This document shows, in pieces, positions 11,707 through 24,500 of a DNA stretch of 64,000 nucleotides. This DNA is from Pilatotrama ljubarskyi (taxonomy: Eukaryota; Basidiomycota; Agaricomycetes; Polyporales; Polyporaceae). Each line of letters starts with the position of its first letter. Within the stretch, counting starts at the first letter, position 1. The DNA is taken from positions 196,640 through 260,639 of the forward strand of contig MU277709.1 in assembly GCA_022385805.1 (NCBI GenBank), written 5' to 3'. The notes beneath the pieces are model-generated. The model was given only the letters and a program-made list of their open reading frames with translations, made no database searches and had not been told where the DNA came from. The position numbers were made by a program, and so were the translations under genes.

Positions 11707-13372
11707 GCCGCTGCCCGACGAGCGTCCACGTCAGAGCGTCGCCAACCTCATCGGACGCTTTGAGCAGCAGACGAAGCGGCAATCTGCCGTCGGTGCTAAC
11801 CCGCCGCGCGCGTCGAGCGTCGCCTCGCAGCACACCGGGGACTCGGCGAAGGAGGAGCTGAAGGAGAAGCGCGAATGGCCGCCTAAGCCGAAGGCCCCTG
11901 CAACCAGCACGTCCGAGAGCAAGAGCCCGGAGCCGACCAAGTCGCCAGAACCAACCCCGCCCATCGCCCTTGCCGTCTCGCCTTCGAACACCCCGCCCCA
12001 GCCTTCAGAACAGGCGGAGAAGAAGGTTGCAGAACCCGTCTCTCCCGTGACTCCTGCGAACTCTGACAAGCACGTCTCTCCGACATCCTCATCTCCTCCG
12101 AAGAAGGTTGCTTCTCCTTCGAAGCCGGCGACTGGGAGACCGTCCACTGCTGGAGCACGCGTCCCTGTGACGCCCTCCAAGACCAGGGAGGGCAGACCCA
12201 GCACGGCTAGTGCGAAGGCTGCTACACGTACTCCGGTGAAGTCGCCTCCTCCCTCCTCTTTCCACACCGCGCGTTCGACCCCGGCCGCGTCTGCTCCGAA
12301 GGCCACGACGCCAGCGAAAGCGACCCCGTCGAGATCCAGGCCAACCTCGCGTGCTTCAGGCCCGATCACACCAGCGCGTTCGAAGACGCCCTCAGCTTCG
12401 AGGCCAAAGACACCATCGGCCGCTACGACTCCTAAGCCGAAGTTGCCGTCGTCTGGCCTGTATGCGCCTACCGCAGCCTCGCTCGCCCGTGCCCGCAACG
12501 CCGATGCCGGCCCGCCCCAGCCCGCGCGCAAGCCCACCGCATCGAAGGATACTCTGGATCGCCTGAGTAAGCCTACAGCGGCGAGCATGTCGAAGGCGCG
12601 GCAGCCGACGATGCCCACCCCTCCGAAGGCGGCTCCGTCAACGAAGGGCACCACTCCTGCTGCGAAAGGCGGTGCTGTAGCGAAGCCCCGCGTTGCTCCC
12701 GCTACTACGAAGGCGAAGGACCCTAAGGCGAAGAGTCCGGGTACTACTGCCACCACCGCTGTCGCTACCGTCGAGACACCTGCCAAGGAAGAGACTGTGC
12801 CTGCTACTGAGGAGGTAGCCGCTCATGAGAAAGCACGCAGTGAACCTGAACATCATGAGCACGAGGAGTCGGGTAGCACCCTCGTCGACGAACCCGAACA
12901 TGTCGGACATCACGAGCCGGAGGAGATTCACGAGGAAGAGCATCACGCGGCGGTCGATCCTGTCAAGGAGGACCACGATGAGCCCGCTCAGCAGCATCAT
13001 GACGAACCCGTCGAGGACCACCTTGCACCTGACGCCGAACATGCTGAAGAACACCCCGATGCGCCCGCGCACGAGGAGGAAGAGACTCCGGCGGAACCCA
13101 CACGTGAAGTCGAACACGTCGAGGCTGAGGATACCACCGTCGAAGATCACAGCACCTATGATATACCCGCGGCTTCCGAGTCCGAGGCTGAAGCTGCTCA
13201 CAGCGAAGGCGAGACCCACGTCGACACCGAGTCCGACACGGTCTCTGGCTCCGTCATCGCTGAGAAGACCGGAGGGGACATAGCCGATCTCGTCACCATG
13301 CTCGAGGGACCGAAGCGCCCCGCCAGCGTGAGCATCCCCGACGTGGCGGAGATCCCGGATATCGAGGATTGA
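11707..13372 (+). CDS. Low-complexity Lys/Pro/Ser then Glu/His-rich protein (5' end unresolved)
   Basis: No known enzyme domain. The exon is open from an acceptor-like ctag at 11706 to the stop at 13370-13372. It begins PLPDERPRQSVANLIGRFEQ, a short ordered-looking motif, then a long basic disordered segment dense in Ser/Thr-Pro, Lys and Ala (SPT, TPSKT, KTPSA patterns). It ends in a very acidic segment rich in Glu and His (clusters such as HHEHEES and EEHHAAVD) and then a conserved-looking tail, DIADLVTMLEGPKRP. The basic KTP-rich part resembles microtubule- or chromatin-binding linkers, and the His/Glu part could bind metal; both are inference. The first exon is not identified; MSFNQ from an ATG at 11437 spliced at 11454/11707 is one in-phase possibility. 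Confidence 0.7.
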
Positions 13373-14452
13373 GTAAGGAGGGTACTGGTCGGAGCGAGCT
13401 TCCAGCGCGACGGCTGCTATTCCGCCGCATGATCAGTAGTTGATTAGGAATGTGTACAAACGGACTGCAGTTCTCTACTCCGGGCTCTATATCTTATACC
13501 ACTCACGATTCCTCCCTATGCTCGCATATAACGTACAGACTGTCCGTACTCTCCTGTCCCACGACTTCTCGTTCCCTCTGCTGTCCCACGTCCGTTACTG
13601 CATGTCTGATACGTACAAATAGTACGTCAATGTGTTTCTTGCTTTCGTTCCTAAACCAACTTGCGTCACGACGCAGCCTTCATTGTGTGCCCCCTTGTGC
13701 CCCATGGAGGCCCTCAGGTACGTATTCCATCTATCCGCACCAATGATAACAACAGATCCGACGGTGTACTCGACGGTTGGGATGAGTACAGATGGCAAAT
13801 GCTCCTTTGGCTGTTTTTGAGAAACAAAAGCTCGAGACCGACTTGAGAGAACATCTCGGGTGGCTTCAAGCCAATTTAGAGATGGACGATACGATAATTG
13901 CAGCACGTCAAACTCTTTGGGACTGGTTTCATGGAATTGAGCATCATAGATATTGGCGGCAACCGTAGCCAGGAAACAGCAGCGAGCACTATACATGTAT
14001 ACGGGTATGTTCGGTGTCCTCCAGAACCGCGACACCTCCTTCCAGCTTTCCTCGTCGGATCATGAGCGCCAGCCGAAGCGATGCCTCCTCGACGGAAAAA
14101 GCCAGTCAAAGCGGAGAAGCCACAGATCTGAAGTACACCGTAGAGTCGTTCTAGAGGACTGGAACGCGGACAAGGAGACGGAAGAGCGACCCCGAGCCCG
14201 AACTTTTGTGTCCTCAGGGATTTGTTCGAAGGATCACCAACGCGCGACGCGCAAACTTATACCGCTGTATGCTTAGATAATACTTTCCCAGCCCTTGCTG
14301 GGAAGCGCGCACGGACCTCTCCGACGCGTCGGGCAGTTAGGTTGCCGGAGGATGTCGCGTAGGATTTCGTCCAGTCCAGCGACCGTCGACTCGGACCACC
14401 CACTGCGAACTTGTACAATCCTACCTCTGCAACGCTTGTTTCAGCGTGAAAT
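13373..14452. other. Intergenic region
   Basis: Nothing beyond the presumed 3' end of the upstream gene and the promoter of PEX11 is visible. The frames present have no motifs and no consistent splicing. Confidence 0.5.
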
Positions 14453-16659
14453 ATGGCTGGACAGTCTAAACCGTTGACTTTGGCTCGACTCGAGGACCTG
14501 ACGCTGGGCTCGTTTGCGTTCGTACCGTCTTCCGAGACACTGGACCACCTCGTCAGGTTCTTGAGTACGTGGAGCGGTAGCGAGTTGAGTGGGCTTCGTG
14601 GATGAATGAGTCGCATCTCACTGAACGCGTCTGTTTGAGCAGCAAACTGTTCATGGTCTGTTATATCGCGATCTACCATGGTCTCTTCCGGCATTGAACG
14701 TGGCTCCGCCTAGATCATGCAATATACTGTCAAGCTCCTTGTGCCCTTCTTGCATTGGCGTGCACGCTTGCAGTACAATGCTGGCCTGCGCAAAGCTCCT
14801 CTGAGTGCGTCTGCCAACAGGCTCGGGAAGCTCGGTGGCATTATCAGTGATGCCAGGATGCTCTTCAGGATCTGGGGTGAGCAGACGTCCTACCCACCCG
14901 CGGACATCAAGTCCACAATTAGTCAAAATCACGGCATGTTGACATGGTATCACTCTAGGTCTCCTTCCTATCTTCCAGTGGATGATCGCGATGGAACGTA
15001 GTCCTGCCCCAACGCGCAAGTTGCGCACCATTGAGCGTCTCCAGGGCTGGTCGATGCTAGCTTACTACCCCCTTGAGCATCTCTACTATCTCCTTTCACA
15101 TTCCATCATACCCGAGAAGCTCGCTCTCCCCTCCGTCACTGCTTTTGTTCCCTTCATCAGGACTCGCCCAAGCGAAAAGCACATCCCGCTCAAGCTCAGC
15201 ACACTCGGCTTGTGGTCCACTCGTTTCTGGGCCGCTTATGTGGTCCTTCAACTGGCTCATCTCGGCGAGGATGGCAAGCTTCTGCGGTTACGGGAGCGTA
15301 CCCTTGCTAAGACCAAGGTTAGCCGGCTTCGGTGTGCGCGTGCGATCCCTGCTAACTCTCCGCATAGACAGGCGCATCTGCTGCCGAGAAGGAAGATATC
15401 AGCAAGAGGAAGAAGGCTCTTACGAATGAGTTGATTGTCAACCTGGCTTATCTGCCGCTCACCCTCCATTGGTACGTGTCTTGCGTCATCGATGACATCC
15501 CGGGTAGGCTACGTGGACACGGGCCCTCGTATAGCGGGGTGGTCTTCGCTGCACGTTGTCTCGACATTCTGCCACTTGGGCTGCGCCATCTGTCCGAGCC
15601 GGCATCTCTGCCGTTCTATCTGTCCATGCGAGGAGCTATGCGTACCATTATAGCAGCCGACTCGTTTTCCCTGTCGCCCTCAAGCAACCTCTTAGGCACG
15701 GGCAGTGCATGTCTTCTCCGAAACGACTGTCCTCCACTTCTTTACAGAAGGCCTGAGACGTATGCCGTTCTTACGGCCAGACGGCGTGTTCTGACGGGCT
15801 ATACCCTCTAACCCACGCGATGCCTCTCCGTCTTGCCTGGGACGCGAACCTTATAAAGGCCAGTATCGGATGATCGTGCCCTACCTTCATCCCGATGAGG
15901 CTATGACTCGTGGGTACTGGAGATACAAGGGGGCTGTGACTCCTCTTGCCACCAGCCCTCTTCAGTATTCTCTCGTGTCTTCTGATGCGCTTTCTTCGGG
16001 GAGTCGCGGCGGTTATACGGCGTTTTCCAGTCTATCCCTTACATATTCGTCGAGGAAACTTGAAGCGCTGCTATAACCACCCTCAAAGCGCCCGCGGTCT
16101 CCAGCTGTAGCATAGTCACACTGCTGCCGAGAGGGTCGTCATCGTCAGTTGCTACTGGTAGCGATCTCGTACCCCCGGATTATCCCATCGCTCCTGTCTT
16201 CTAGTTGCTCCTTCCTACTGGAGCTGGATGCTGATGTGAAACCCCCCAGGTCAACCGAAAAGGGTATTTTCGAGAATGAGGCAAGTTCATCCCACTACGT
16301 CGTCTCATCGGGCCAGAGGCCGTCAGGTTCCACATGCCCATTCCACCCGTCGAGATGACCGCAAAAGAACGGTGGACGGTAGCTGCAACTGGCGGTCATC
16401 GGCACATCCTAATCATGCTCATAATATCGCAAGTAGCATATACTCATGCTATTGCCTTCTTCCGCAGGTATGGCTCGACATCTGCGGGTTGATCGCGGGC
16501 ATAGCCTCCTGGAGGAGCGGTTGGGAGGCGACCGCGTTGAAGCCTACGCCCAACTTGGCCGATATGCCGCCTATGGAACCCACCGAGGAGAAGTTAGCAC
16601 CCAATGTCGATGATGTTTTGAAGGACGTTATCGAGGCGCCTTCCTTGGACGAGATGTGA
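14453..16659 (+). CDS. PEX11: PEX11-family peroxisomal membrane protein
   Basis: Peroxisome elongation and proliferation factor. Seven exons: 14453..14583, 14643..14655, 14714..14876, 14959..15317, 15368..15471, 16250..16280, 16468..16659; 330 aa with all phases consistent. Family features are SDKLFMIMQYTVKLLVPFL near residue 50, ARMLFRIWGLLPIFQW, TIERLQGWSMLAYYPLEHL, and the C-terminal block LTLHWSTEKGIFENEVWLD followed by GLIAGIASWRSGW. Exon 2 has 13 nt and exon 6 has 31 nt. The intron 15472-16249 is 778 bp, far longer than any other here, and the last intron (187 bp) uses a GC donor. Assignment to PEX11 is solid; the subtype is not resolved. Confidence 0.88.
15472..16249 (+). other. Exceptionally long (778 bp) intron of PEX11
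   Basis: Runs from gtacgtgtc to ccccccag and is required to join LPLTLHW to STEKGIFENE. Most other introns in the window are about 48-85 bp. No terminal inverted repeats or coding motif were found inside. Confidence 0.75.
16281..16467 (+). other. GC-AG intron (187 bp) of PEX11
   Basis: The exon ends GAGAATGAG and the intron begins gcaagttc, ending ttccgcag. The acceptor joins to VWLDICGL in the frame the family requires. Confidence 0.7.
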
Positions 16660-19600
16660 ACATGGTGGACCCGACACGAGGGGATGTGGCGTGTCAAGGC
16701 GTTTGCGGAGGCAACCCTTCATATTGGCGGTTCCCCCACGCGTTGTATGCTAGGTTCGTGCCTCTATTGGGGCGCTGTAACAGGCGTGTTCCTCCGACCT
16801 CAGGGTGTCTCGATATGCGCGTGAATGTACCGCCCCATGATCTTGCTGCTATTCTTCCGTGGCCTCTCAGGTCAGTATTCCCAGTGCCCATTTGCCGTTG
16901 TTTTTACAAGGGCGCGACTCCGTCCTTGCATTTTTGCAGCATGACAACGGCTATGGGCGGCTCGGGTAATAGAAGGGTGTATGACATGAGAACGGGAAGC
17001 ACCTCTTCGCACAAGGTGCCTTTTCTTGCCCGCTCGAACAGGTGCATCGTATCGCACTCGCTACCATTCTGCTTGCGTCGTCAAGTCCGGTCCGTTCTTC
17101 CTCAGTATCAGTTAAGCGGCTCAAAGCTCAGCGTACCTCCATATTGTTGTCAGCTGTTGTTTTCCCTGATTGTGGTCAAGAACCAAGTCCCCAACCACAA
17201 CACTTGCTTCATCGGGAAGAAAACCAGATCCGGATCTCACGCCATGATGAGGCTGTGCTGCGCTCTACCGTGGAGCAGTCACATCTTGAACTCATCCAGT
17301 TGCCCTTCACTCCTTCCGCTGGCCTGCCATGCGCGCTTGAGCGCGCGGGTGAACGAAAGGTCTGCATTTGCTGCGAAGTGCGGTACCAGATTGGACCATG
17401 AGAGATTTTGGCCGGTGAGTCGATGTGCATGACTGAAGCGGATCGTCAGAATCCGAAGAAGCTTCTTGTAACACTGCCTCGTCTAGCCGCCCGTCTCCGC
17501 TGACTGAGTCCGAACCGCAGACCCGACGATGGCAGAACGTCCGACGGCCCTCATCTGGGATCCTGAGCCTCTCGAGACTCCTCTGCTGTAGGTCACTTCA
17601 GCTTGCCCCTAGGTCCACCTCGGGAGTGGAACTCGGCCGCGTGTAGGCTTTCGTGCTCACAAGCTCTGGCAGGCCCCACATTCACGCTGGCGGGCTGTGC
17701 GCCTCGGACTCGATTTCAGGAGGAAGACCGGCGGAGTGTCGTGTTTCCCATCGGTCCGTCGTATTCCCCTGTTTGAGGTCCGTTCCGAGTGTGGGTGCAG
17801 ACGTACGTGGCCCGTGCGGCAAATTGGCGGGGGCAGAGCCTCGACAGGCTGGGAGCGGTCTTGAACGGTCTAGCTTGAGCTTGAACGGTGCTGCGGTGCG
17901 TCATTCGGTGCAGGAACCATGCAAAAATGGTCGCTGTTGAGGTTGTTCCGTACGGGTGCCTTATGGTGAGTGTACAAAGCTGCTGTGTCCCTCTTGCTTG
18001 TGATATGATGCTGTGATGACGAGTCGGACGAAAACAGGTCGTACCTTGTCCTGACTCTTCTGTCGTAGAAGCTGGCGGCTCGTGACTGCGAGCGGCACAA
18101 TGCTCCCCAAGCGCTAACCGACCGATGACACTGCTTGGGCGAATGGAGTCCTACAAGATGCGATTCCGATGCGCAGCAAAATGCATTCGGGATAGCGGTG
18201 AGTGTCTTTTCTCTTTGGGGTGATGGGGTGATCCGCAGTCGGGCGAGAACATAGTCCGCACTTCGTGCTACCGCCAGGCGGGCTTACGTTCAAAAGCCGC
18301 ATCCTTGTGCACTGTCATTTCACCGCCCCATCCCCAAGCCCGCAGTTAGTGCGCCAAGGCGGCCCCGAATACAGCATTTGCGCTAGTTGGATGATAAGAT
18401 GCGAGGGGTGGCCCGACGTTCGACATTGTCTGTTAGCGCGCCGCTGTCGATGCGAACAGAGTGCGGAAGCCCACGATCGTGAGTTTTCTGGTACTGCCTC
18501 CGATGTCGAACATGGACTAGCTATGCACAGGTTGGCCTTCTGGTGCTGCGGGTAAATGTCCGCAGTCTACCTGCCGCCCTCTTCCTGGGCATGTCTGCCC
18601 TGGACGCTCCCGTTGCTGTAATGTTAGGACACGTAGACATGCGCCCAAGGTGAGTTGTGTGAGGGGCATTTAGGTGAAGACGGTTCAGTGTTCCATTGCG
18701 TGAAGGCGGAATAGATCACCCCAGGCCTTCCCCTGTCGAGGATGTTGTGGTTCTGACCTACCGCGCTGGCAGAACTCACAATTGACTGTCCGTCAGAAGC
18801 ATGGCCTCCTCCTAGCTGTAGGGGCCGCTCTGTGAGAAGCTAAGGAGCTATGAACGAAGTATCTGGGCATTGTAGTGCGCACGCTTGACCAGGCGATCGA
18901 ACTATCCTCGTCGTTTCCTCGCTACCCTCCAATCTAGTATACAGGATGGAGGTGCTGTAAATTCTGTTGCAGGAAAATCCTGCTGGGGAGCCGGATCTCC
19001 GCAAGAAGCTACCTGCGGCAAGGACCATACTATTACAAGACATTCTGGGACGACAATGGCGACTCCCGATCGTACCAGCTGACCATCGCTGCGCAGGTCG
19101 CAGACCGCCATACCAGTGCTTCGTCTCCGTAGCCGGCAGGCATCCTCCGCGATCGTGACGAGTTCCTCGCAGACCAGGGGTTCATCCGCCATGATACCGC
19201 GTACACGGTGTAGTGATTCGACTATACTTACTCGACGAGTATCTCAGCGAAGAGTCGGGCCGTAGCGGCCGCATCCATTCATGCGGGTGTCCTGAGGCTA
19301 TGAAGGAGACCCTGAATCGATGCGGGGTGGTCGCACCTCGTGCCTCCAGGGTCTGCATGCTAGAACGGCGGAAGCAGCAGTAGGGTGGCCCGTACCGTCG
19401 CTTGCGGGACATGCAGCTACCGTCTGCCTGTCGCTTCTCTATCGCGCGTGCGCCCCCGGACATGCGGCGCGTAGGGTACAATTTGTCGATGACAGTATCT
19501 TGGAGCCAAAGCCTCACGGTTGGACCAGTTGCACCCGGGCAGAACACTGCCTCGGAGTCATTTTGCAGGGAGACGCTAGTGGAACCGCGGGCGCGATCCC

Positions 19601-21539
19601 ACATGCGCTTCGGTAGGCGTACGCTATCACGCGTTTTCGGGCCGTGGATACTGTATGTGGCAGACTGGGAACATCTCGTAGTGGTGTGACATCAGGTCAT
19701 GCCGTGTTCCTAGTATGTATCGCTCACGCTGAGTGGTACAAACCCCGGGTGGGTGGGGAAATTCACGTTCCGACTGCTGGAATTTACGACACAGTGTGGT
19801 TTGGGAAGTGCATTTTTGCAGCGGACACGGTGCTTGCGCCCGTACCCGATGTCGGCCATGCCAGCAGTGTCCTGTGCGAGCGGGCGCAAAATGTGTTGGG
19901 CGGTTACCACTGGCAGTGAGCTACCTTTAGCACCGCGGTGAGACGCTCGTAGATGACGAGCGGTGGTGGCGGAACCGGTCCACTTTGCCGGCGTTGTGGA
20001 CAGGTTGGGACGACGCAAGTGTTGGCCGGAGACAGCTTCGAAGACAGCGGGTTCCTGATGATATGACAGTTTTCAGACTGTTATGGCCTGATACGGTTTC
20101 ATATCCGAGCGCAGAAAGCGCTCGACTGGAGTACAATATGGTCCCCAATCGTCGAGGTAATCATAGCAGAGCGGTGTTGTGTGGAGGCGTTCTTCTGCAG
20201 CCTGAGGGAGCGCAGACTTCTCCAGGAATAGACACTCGGCCAAGCAGAGGCTGTCGACGCTCCAGAAGGATCTCTTGCAATCCGAGTATGCGTTTCGAAA
20301 GTCTTCCATCTTCTACTAGACATGATTGGCACATCTGACTAGTACAGTGAAGGGGGGATGATGAGTACTTATATCCTTATCTCGGGAAGTGCCCAAACCT
20401 ACCGGCGGTGCCGGAGTTGTGGGTGACGTATCCTGACTAGTCGTTGCTGAGAGCGCTACGCGGCTGGACGTACGTTGCTGTCGTTCCGAGCATGTACTGG
20501 GTTCATTGGACCATAGCAGCCAAGCGAGAAGCCCACTAGTGTATTGGGGTACGCGGGTGCATTCTTCGTCGATAAGTGGAGCTATTAGGACAACGCTTCA
20601 GCAATGCTATATGTCCACAATCCCAACAGAGAATCTCTGGCAGCAATATGCTTTATCAGCCGTGATTCTGCGCTTTCGGACGCGTAAACGAGTGTCATCG
20701 CCAGTGGAATATCTTTAGAAGTCGATATGCTCACAAGATTCACGCACGAACACTTCGATCCATAGTTGTAATCCTCAGATATCATGGTGGTCAAAGATCG
20801 CACAGCTCTACAGATTGGGAGCAGGGCTGAGGCTACGCCGTCTGGACATAGCACTCTCTTTCCGTGCGTTGAGCGGCTAGCTACCGATGGAAGGCCGAGC
20901 GTAAGCTCAGCATGCCAAGGGCAGTCGGGGTGGAGACGATCGTCATCCGCAAGTACATGGGATAATCCTTTCGCGGTAAGAGACGAAGATCCCTGCCCAG
21001 AGACAGCTCCAACGAGATTAACCGAGACACTCATTCGCTCACTTGGGATTGCAGGTGTGCCTGTTGAGGAAACAGGAGAGGACAGGAGATGTCGCAGCCA
21101 AGACACAGCTGCGCACCGGTACATGCGAAGGGCGCCACGATAGCCAAATGTGTGTTTTGTTCGAAATACAACAAGGACCGCAACGCCAGCTTCCGCTGCC
21201 ATAGCATTTCTACGAATGGGACTTGTACAATACCGTCTGCCGGCAGAACGGTGGACGACTTTGACCGAGTGGGCTGGGCCGTAGTAAAAGCATGGAGGCC
21301 GTGCGGTGTGCACGGGACAGGCGGATAAGATTCGAGTTATGGGGAATACCGTATTTGTGTTATTTGATAAGCGCCAAGCCGGGAGGCTGTGTATTCCATT
21401 CGAACTCGTCCTCTCCCTTCGCGCTCCATAAAACGAACCGTCCCTCGACGTACATGTCGGCACGCCCTCCCCTCTCCGCATCCGCCTCCGTCTCCGCCGC
21501 CCTTGCGCTTCTTGCCCAGCGACCTCCACCATCATCGCA
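16660..21539. other. Gene desert, about 4.9 kb
   Basis: No exon chain, tRNA-like structure, transposase motif or long repeat could be supported on either strand. The longest frame, a 389-codon minus-strand frame ending at 20585, has no recognisable motif and overlaps the 5' end of the Ca2+-ATPase. The region may be decayed transposon sequence or long regulatory DNA. The last ~150 bp before 21540 are C/T-rich, as expected for a 5' leader. Confidence 0.5.
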
Positions 21540-24500
21540 ATGAGCGGCCCAGACAGCAATCCAGATATCCCGTCCATCGTCACCACCGACCTTTCTTCCA
21601 CGCCGAACCTGCATGAGCAACCTGACGACCGTGGAGACAACATACTCTCACCCCCTGAACATGGCGCGTGGTCTCCGCCAGCAACGTCGCAGTCGCGTTC
21701 CCAGCATTCAGCTGCCCATCTGTCGCCTCTCACTGTCCCCGGTAACGCCCGCACATCCCTCGACGCGCACTCTTACACGCCGTCTTTGTCCCCGGGCTCT
21801 CCGTCTCCGAGCTTCGTCAGCTCTATGGAAACCCATGTGCCACCATCTCCGACTCTCTCCACGCAGAGCTCGGTCCACTTCGCACCCACCACCCTTGCTT
21901 TGCGCGACAATAAACCCGAGGAGAAGAGCGGTATGTCATCCCTGAATCTGCTCAGCCCCAACTACGCGTATCAGCATAGGAGAAAGGGCAGTATCGCGAG
22001 TTCGATGGAAGGGAGCACCGAGGGGACCGAGCCCGATTCGCACAGCATCAGTCTCCAGCCGTTGACGCCGCAACACACCGGCGGCGAGGCCAGCACCATC
22101 GTATCTCCCACCCAGACACATTATGACGGCGCGTCTGATGTCGATGGCAAGACGATGCGCTCGCGCTCCACGAGCCGGCAGAACCTGGATGAGGATACCT
22201 TGCGTTCTGCCCCAGTTGGAAAGGGTGGCGAAGAGGACCAGGCCAACGTACCGCGTCCGGCGGTGGATCTCACGCAGGACGAGGGTATAGATTCCGGTCC
22301 GTTCCCTTTCAAACCGTATCAACTAGCCTCCCTGGTCGATCCGAAGAACTTGGACCTGCTGCGAGAGTTCGGCGGCGTCCGCGGGCTGCTCAAGGGCCTT
22401 GGGACGCATAGGAAGCGTGGGCTGAGCGCGAAAGCCCTCGGAAAGACGGTTGACACGTCGCAACACGCGTCGTCTGCGCCACACGCGCAGGGCGACGGCA
22501 GACCCGGGGCTGGAGATGAACCTGGTGCGGGGCAGGGCGCGTCGCAGCGCCATGACCGATCTCCCGAGACCGGTGCCGGTGACGTACCGAAACTGGTCGT
22601 CACTGGTCCCGGCGGCGAGGACGGTGGTGGCGCGCCCATAGACGCAACTGCGTCGAGGGACGACCTCGACGAGGAGGATGGACCAACATATGAGGCGAAC
22701 CTTGAGGAGCGACGACGCGTCTTCGGCGACAACACGCTGCCAACTCGTAAGACGAAGTCGCTCCTGCAACTCATGTGGCTTGCACTTAAGGACAAAGTCC
22801 TGGTACGTCCTAGTCGAGCTGTCCTGTCACTTATCGTGATCACTGACGTCTGGTCTAGGTCCTGCTTTCTATCGCCGCTATCGTCTCTCTTGCCCTCGGA
22901 TTTTTCCAGGACTTCGGAACACCTCGTCCTGCTGGCGAGCCACCCGTGGACTGGGTTGAAGGCGTGGCAATCATGGTCGCTATTTTGATTGTGGTACGTA
23001 GCCATCTCATCTCACATGCATGCCGATCTTCACCGCTAGCTCAGGTCATGGTCGGCTCGATCAACGATTGGCAGAAGGAGCGCCAATTCCAGACGTTGAA
23101 TGAGAAGAAGGAGGAGCGTGGCGTCAAGGTCATCCGGAACGGCGTCGAGATGGTCATCGACATCAAGGAGGTGGTCGTCGGCGACGTCGCGCTGGTTGAG
23201 CCTGGCGAGATTGTGCCCTGCGACGGAGTCTTCCTCTCCGGACACAACGTTAAGTGCGACGAATCTGGTGCGACGGGCGAGTCCGACGCGATCAAGAAGG
23301 TCTCGTACGAAGAATGTGTCAAGAATGGTCCGGAGGGCGAAGGAGCCGGAGGAGGGGACAGCATGAAGCACACAGACTGCTTCATGATCAGTGGAAGCAA
23401 AGTATTGGAGGGTTATGGAAGCTATGTGGTCATTGCTGTCGGGACGAAGAGCTTCAACGGTCGGATCATGATGGGTGAGTGCTCCGCGGCGAGACCATTT
23501 GGCGTCTTCATTATTCACTGACGTTTCTGATTGCATAGCCCTCCGGGGGGACACTGAGAACACACCGCTCCAGATCAAGTTAAACAACTTGGCTGAGCTG
23601 ATTGCGAAGCTCGGTAGCGCCGCGGGCCTTATCCTATTCAGTGCCCTCATGATCAGGTTTTTCGTGCAGTTGGGAACACATAACCCCGACCGGACGCCGA
23701 GCCAGTGGGGTATCGCGTTCGTTCAGATATTGATCATCTCCGTCACGCTCATTGTTGTGGCCGTACCAGAAGGTTCGTACCCTCGTTTCCAACGTGTGAT
23801 AGCTAGCAGAATTGACAGTCCGTTTGCTAGGTCTGCCGCTCGCGGTTACGCTCGCCCTCGCCTTCGCCACGAAGCGCATGACCAAGGAGAACCTCCTCGT
23901 GCGTGTATTGGGCTCTTGCGAGACGATGGCGAACGCGTCCGTCATCTGCACGGACAAGACAGGCACGCTCACGCAGAACGTGATGACCGTCGTCGCGGGC
24001 TCCGTGGGCATCCACTGCAAGTTCGTCCACCGGCTCCAGGACAACATGGCGCGGACAAACGCGGAGGAGGAGCCGGGCGTGAAGGACACCGGCGCGAGGA
24101 AGCACGCGCAGGACTTCTCGATCGATCAGGAGCAGCTAAACGACACGCTCTCGCCTGCCCTCCGGGACCTGTTCAACCAGGCGATCGCGATCAACTCTAC
24201 GGCGTTCGAGGACACGGAACCGGAGACCGGCAAGAAGGTCTTCGTGGGCAGCAAGACCGAGACCGCGCTCCTGAATTTCGCGAAAGAGAACGGATGGTCG
24301 GACTACAAGGAGACACGCGAATCCGCGGACATTGTTCAGATGATCCCCTTCTCTAGCGAGCGGAAGGCAATGGGCGTCGTTGTGCGGCTTCCGGGTGGCG
24401 GCTTCCGGCTGTATCTGAAGGGCGCGAGCGAGATCCTCACTAGGATTTGCAACCGTCATGTCGTGGTTGAGCGTGGCTCCAGCGATAAGGAGCTGCAAAC

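Noticed and set aside
11731..12786. 351-codon minus-strand frame
   Set aside because: It is antisense to the low-complexity plus-strand protein; its Val/Gly/Ala-rich sequence is the mirror of that codon bias and has no motif.
20585..21754. 389-codon minus-strand frame upstream of and overlapping the Ca2+-ATPase start
   Set aside because: No family motif, irregular composition, and it overlaps a well-supported gene; best explained as a chance GC-rich frame.
22319..23005. 228-codon minus-strand frame
   Set aside because: Antisense shadow of Ca2+-ATPase exons.
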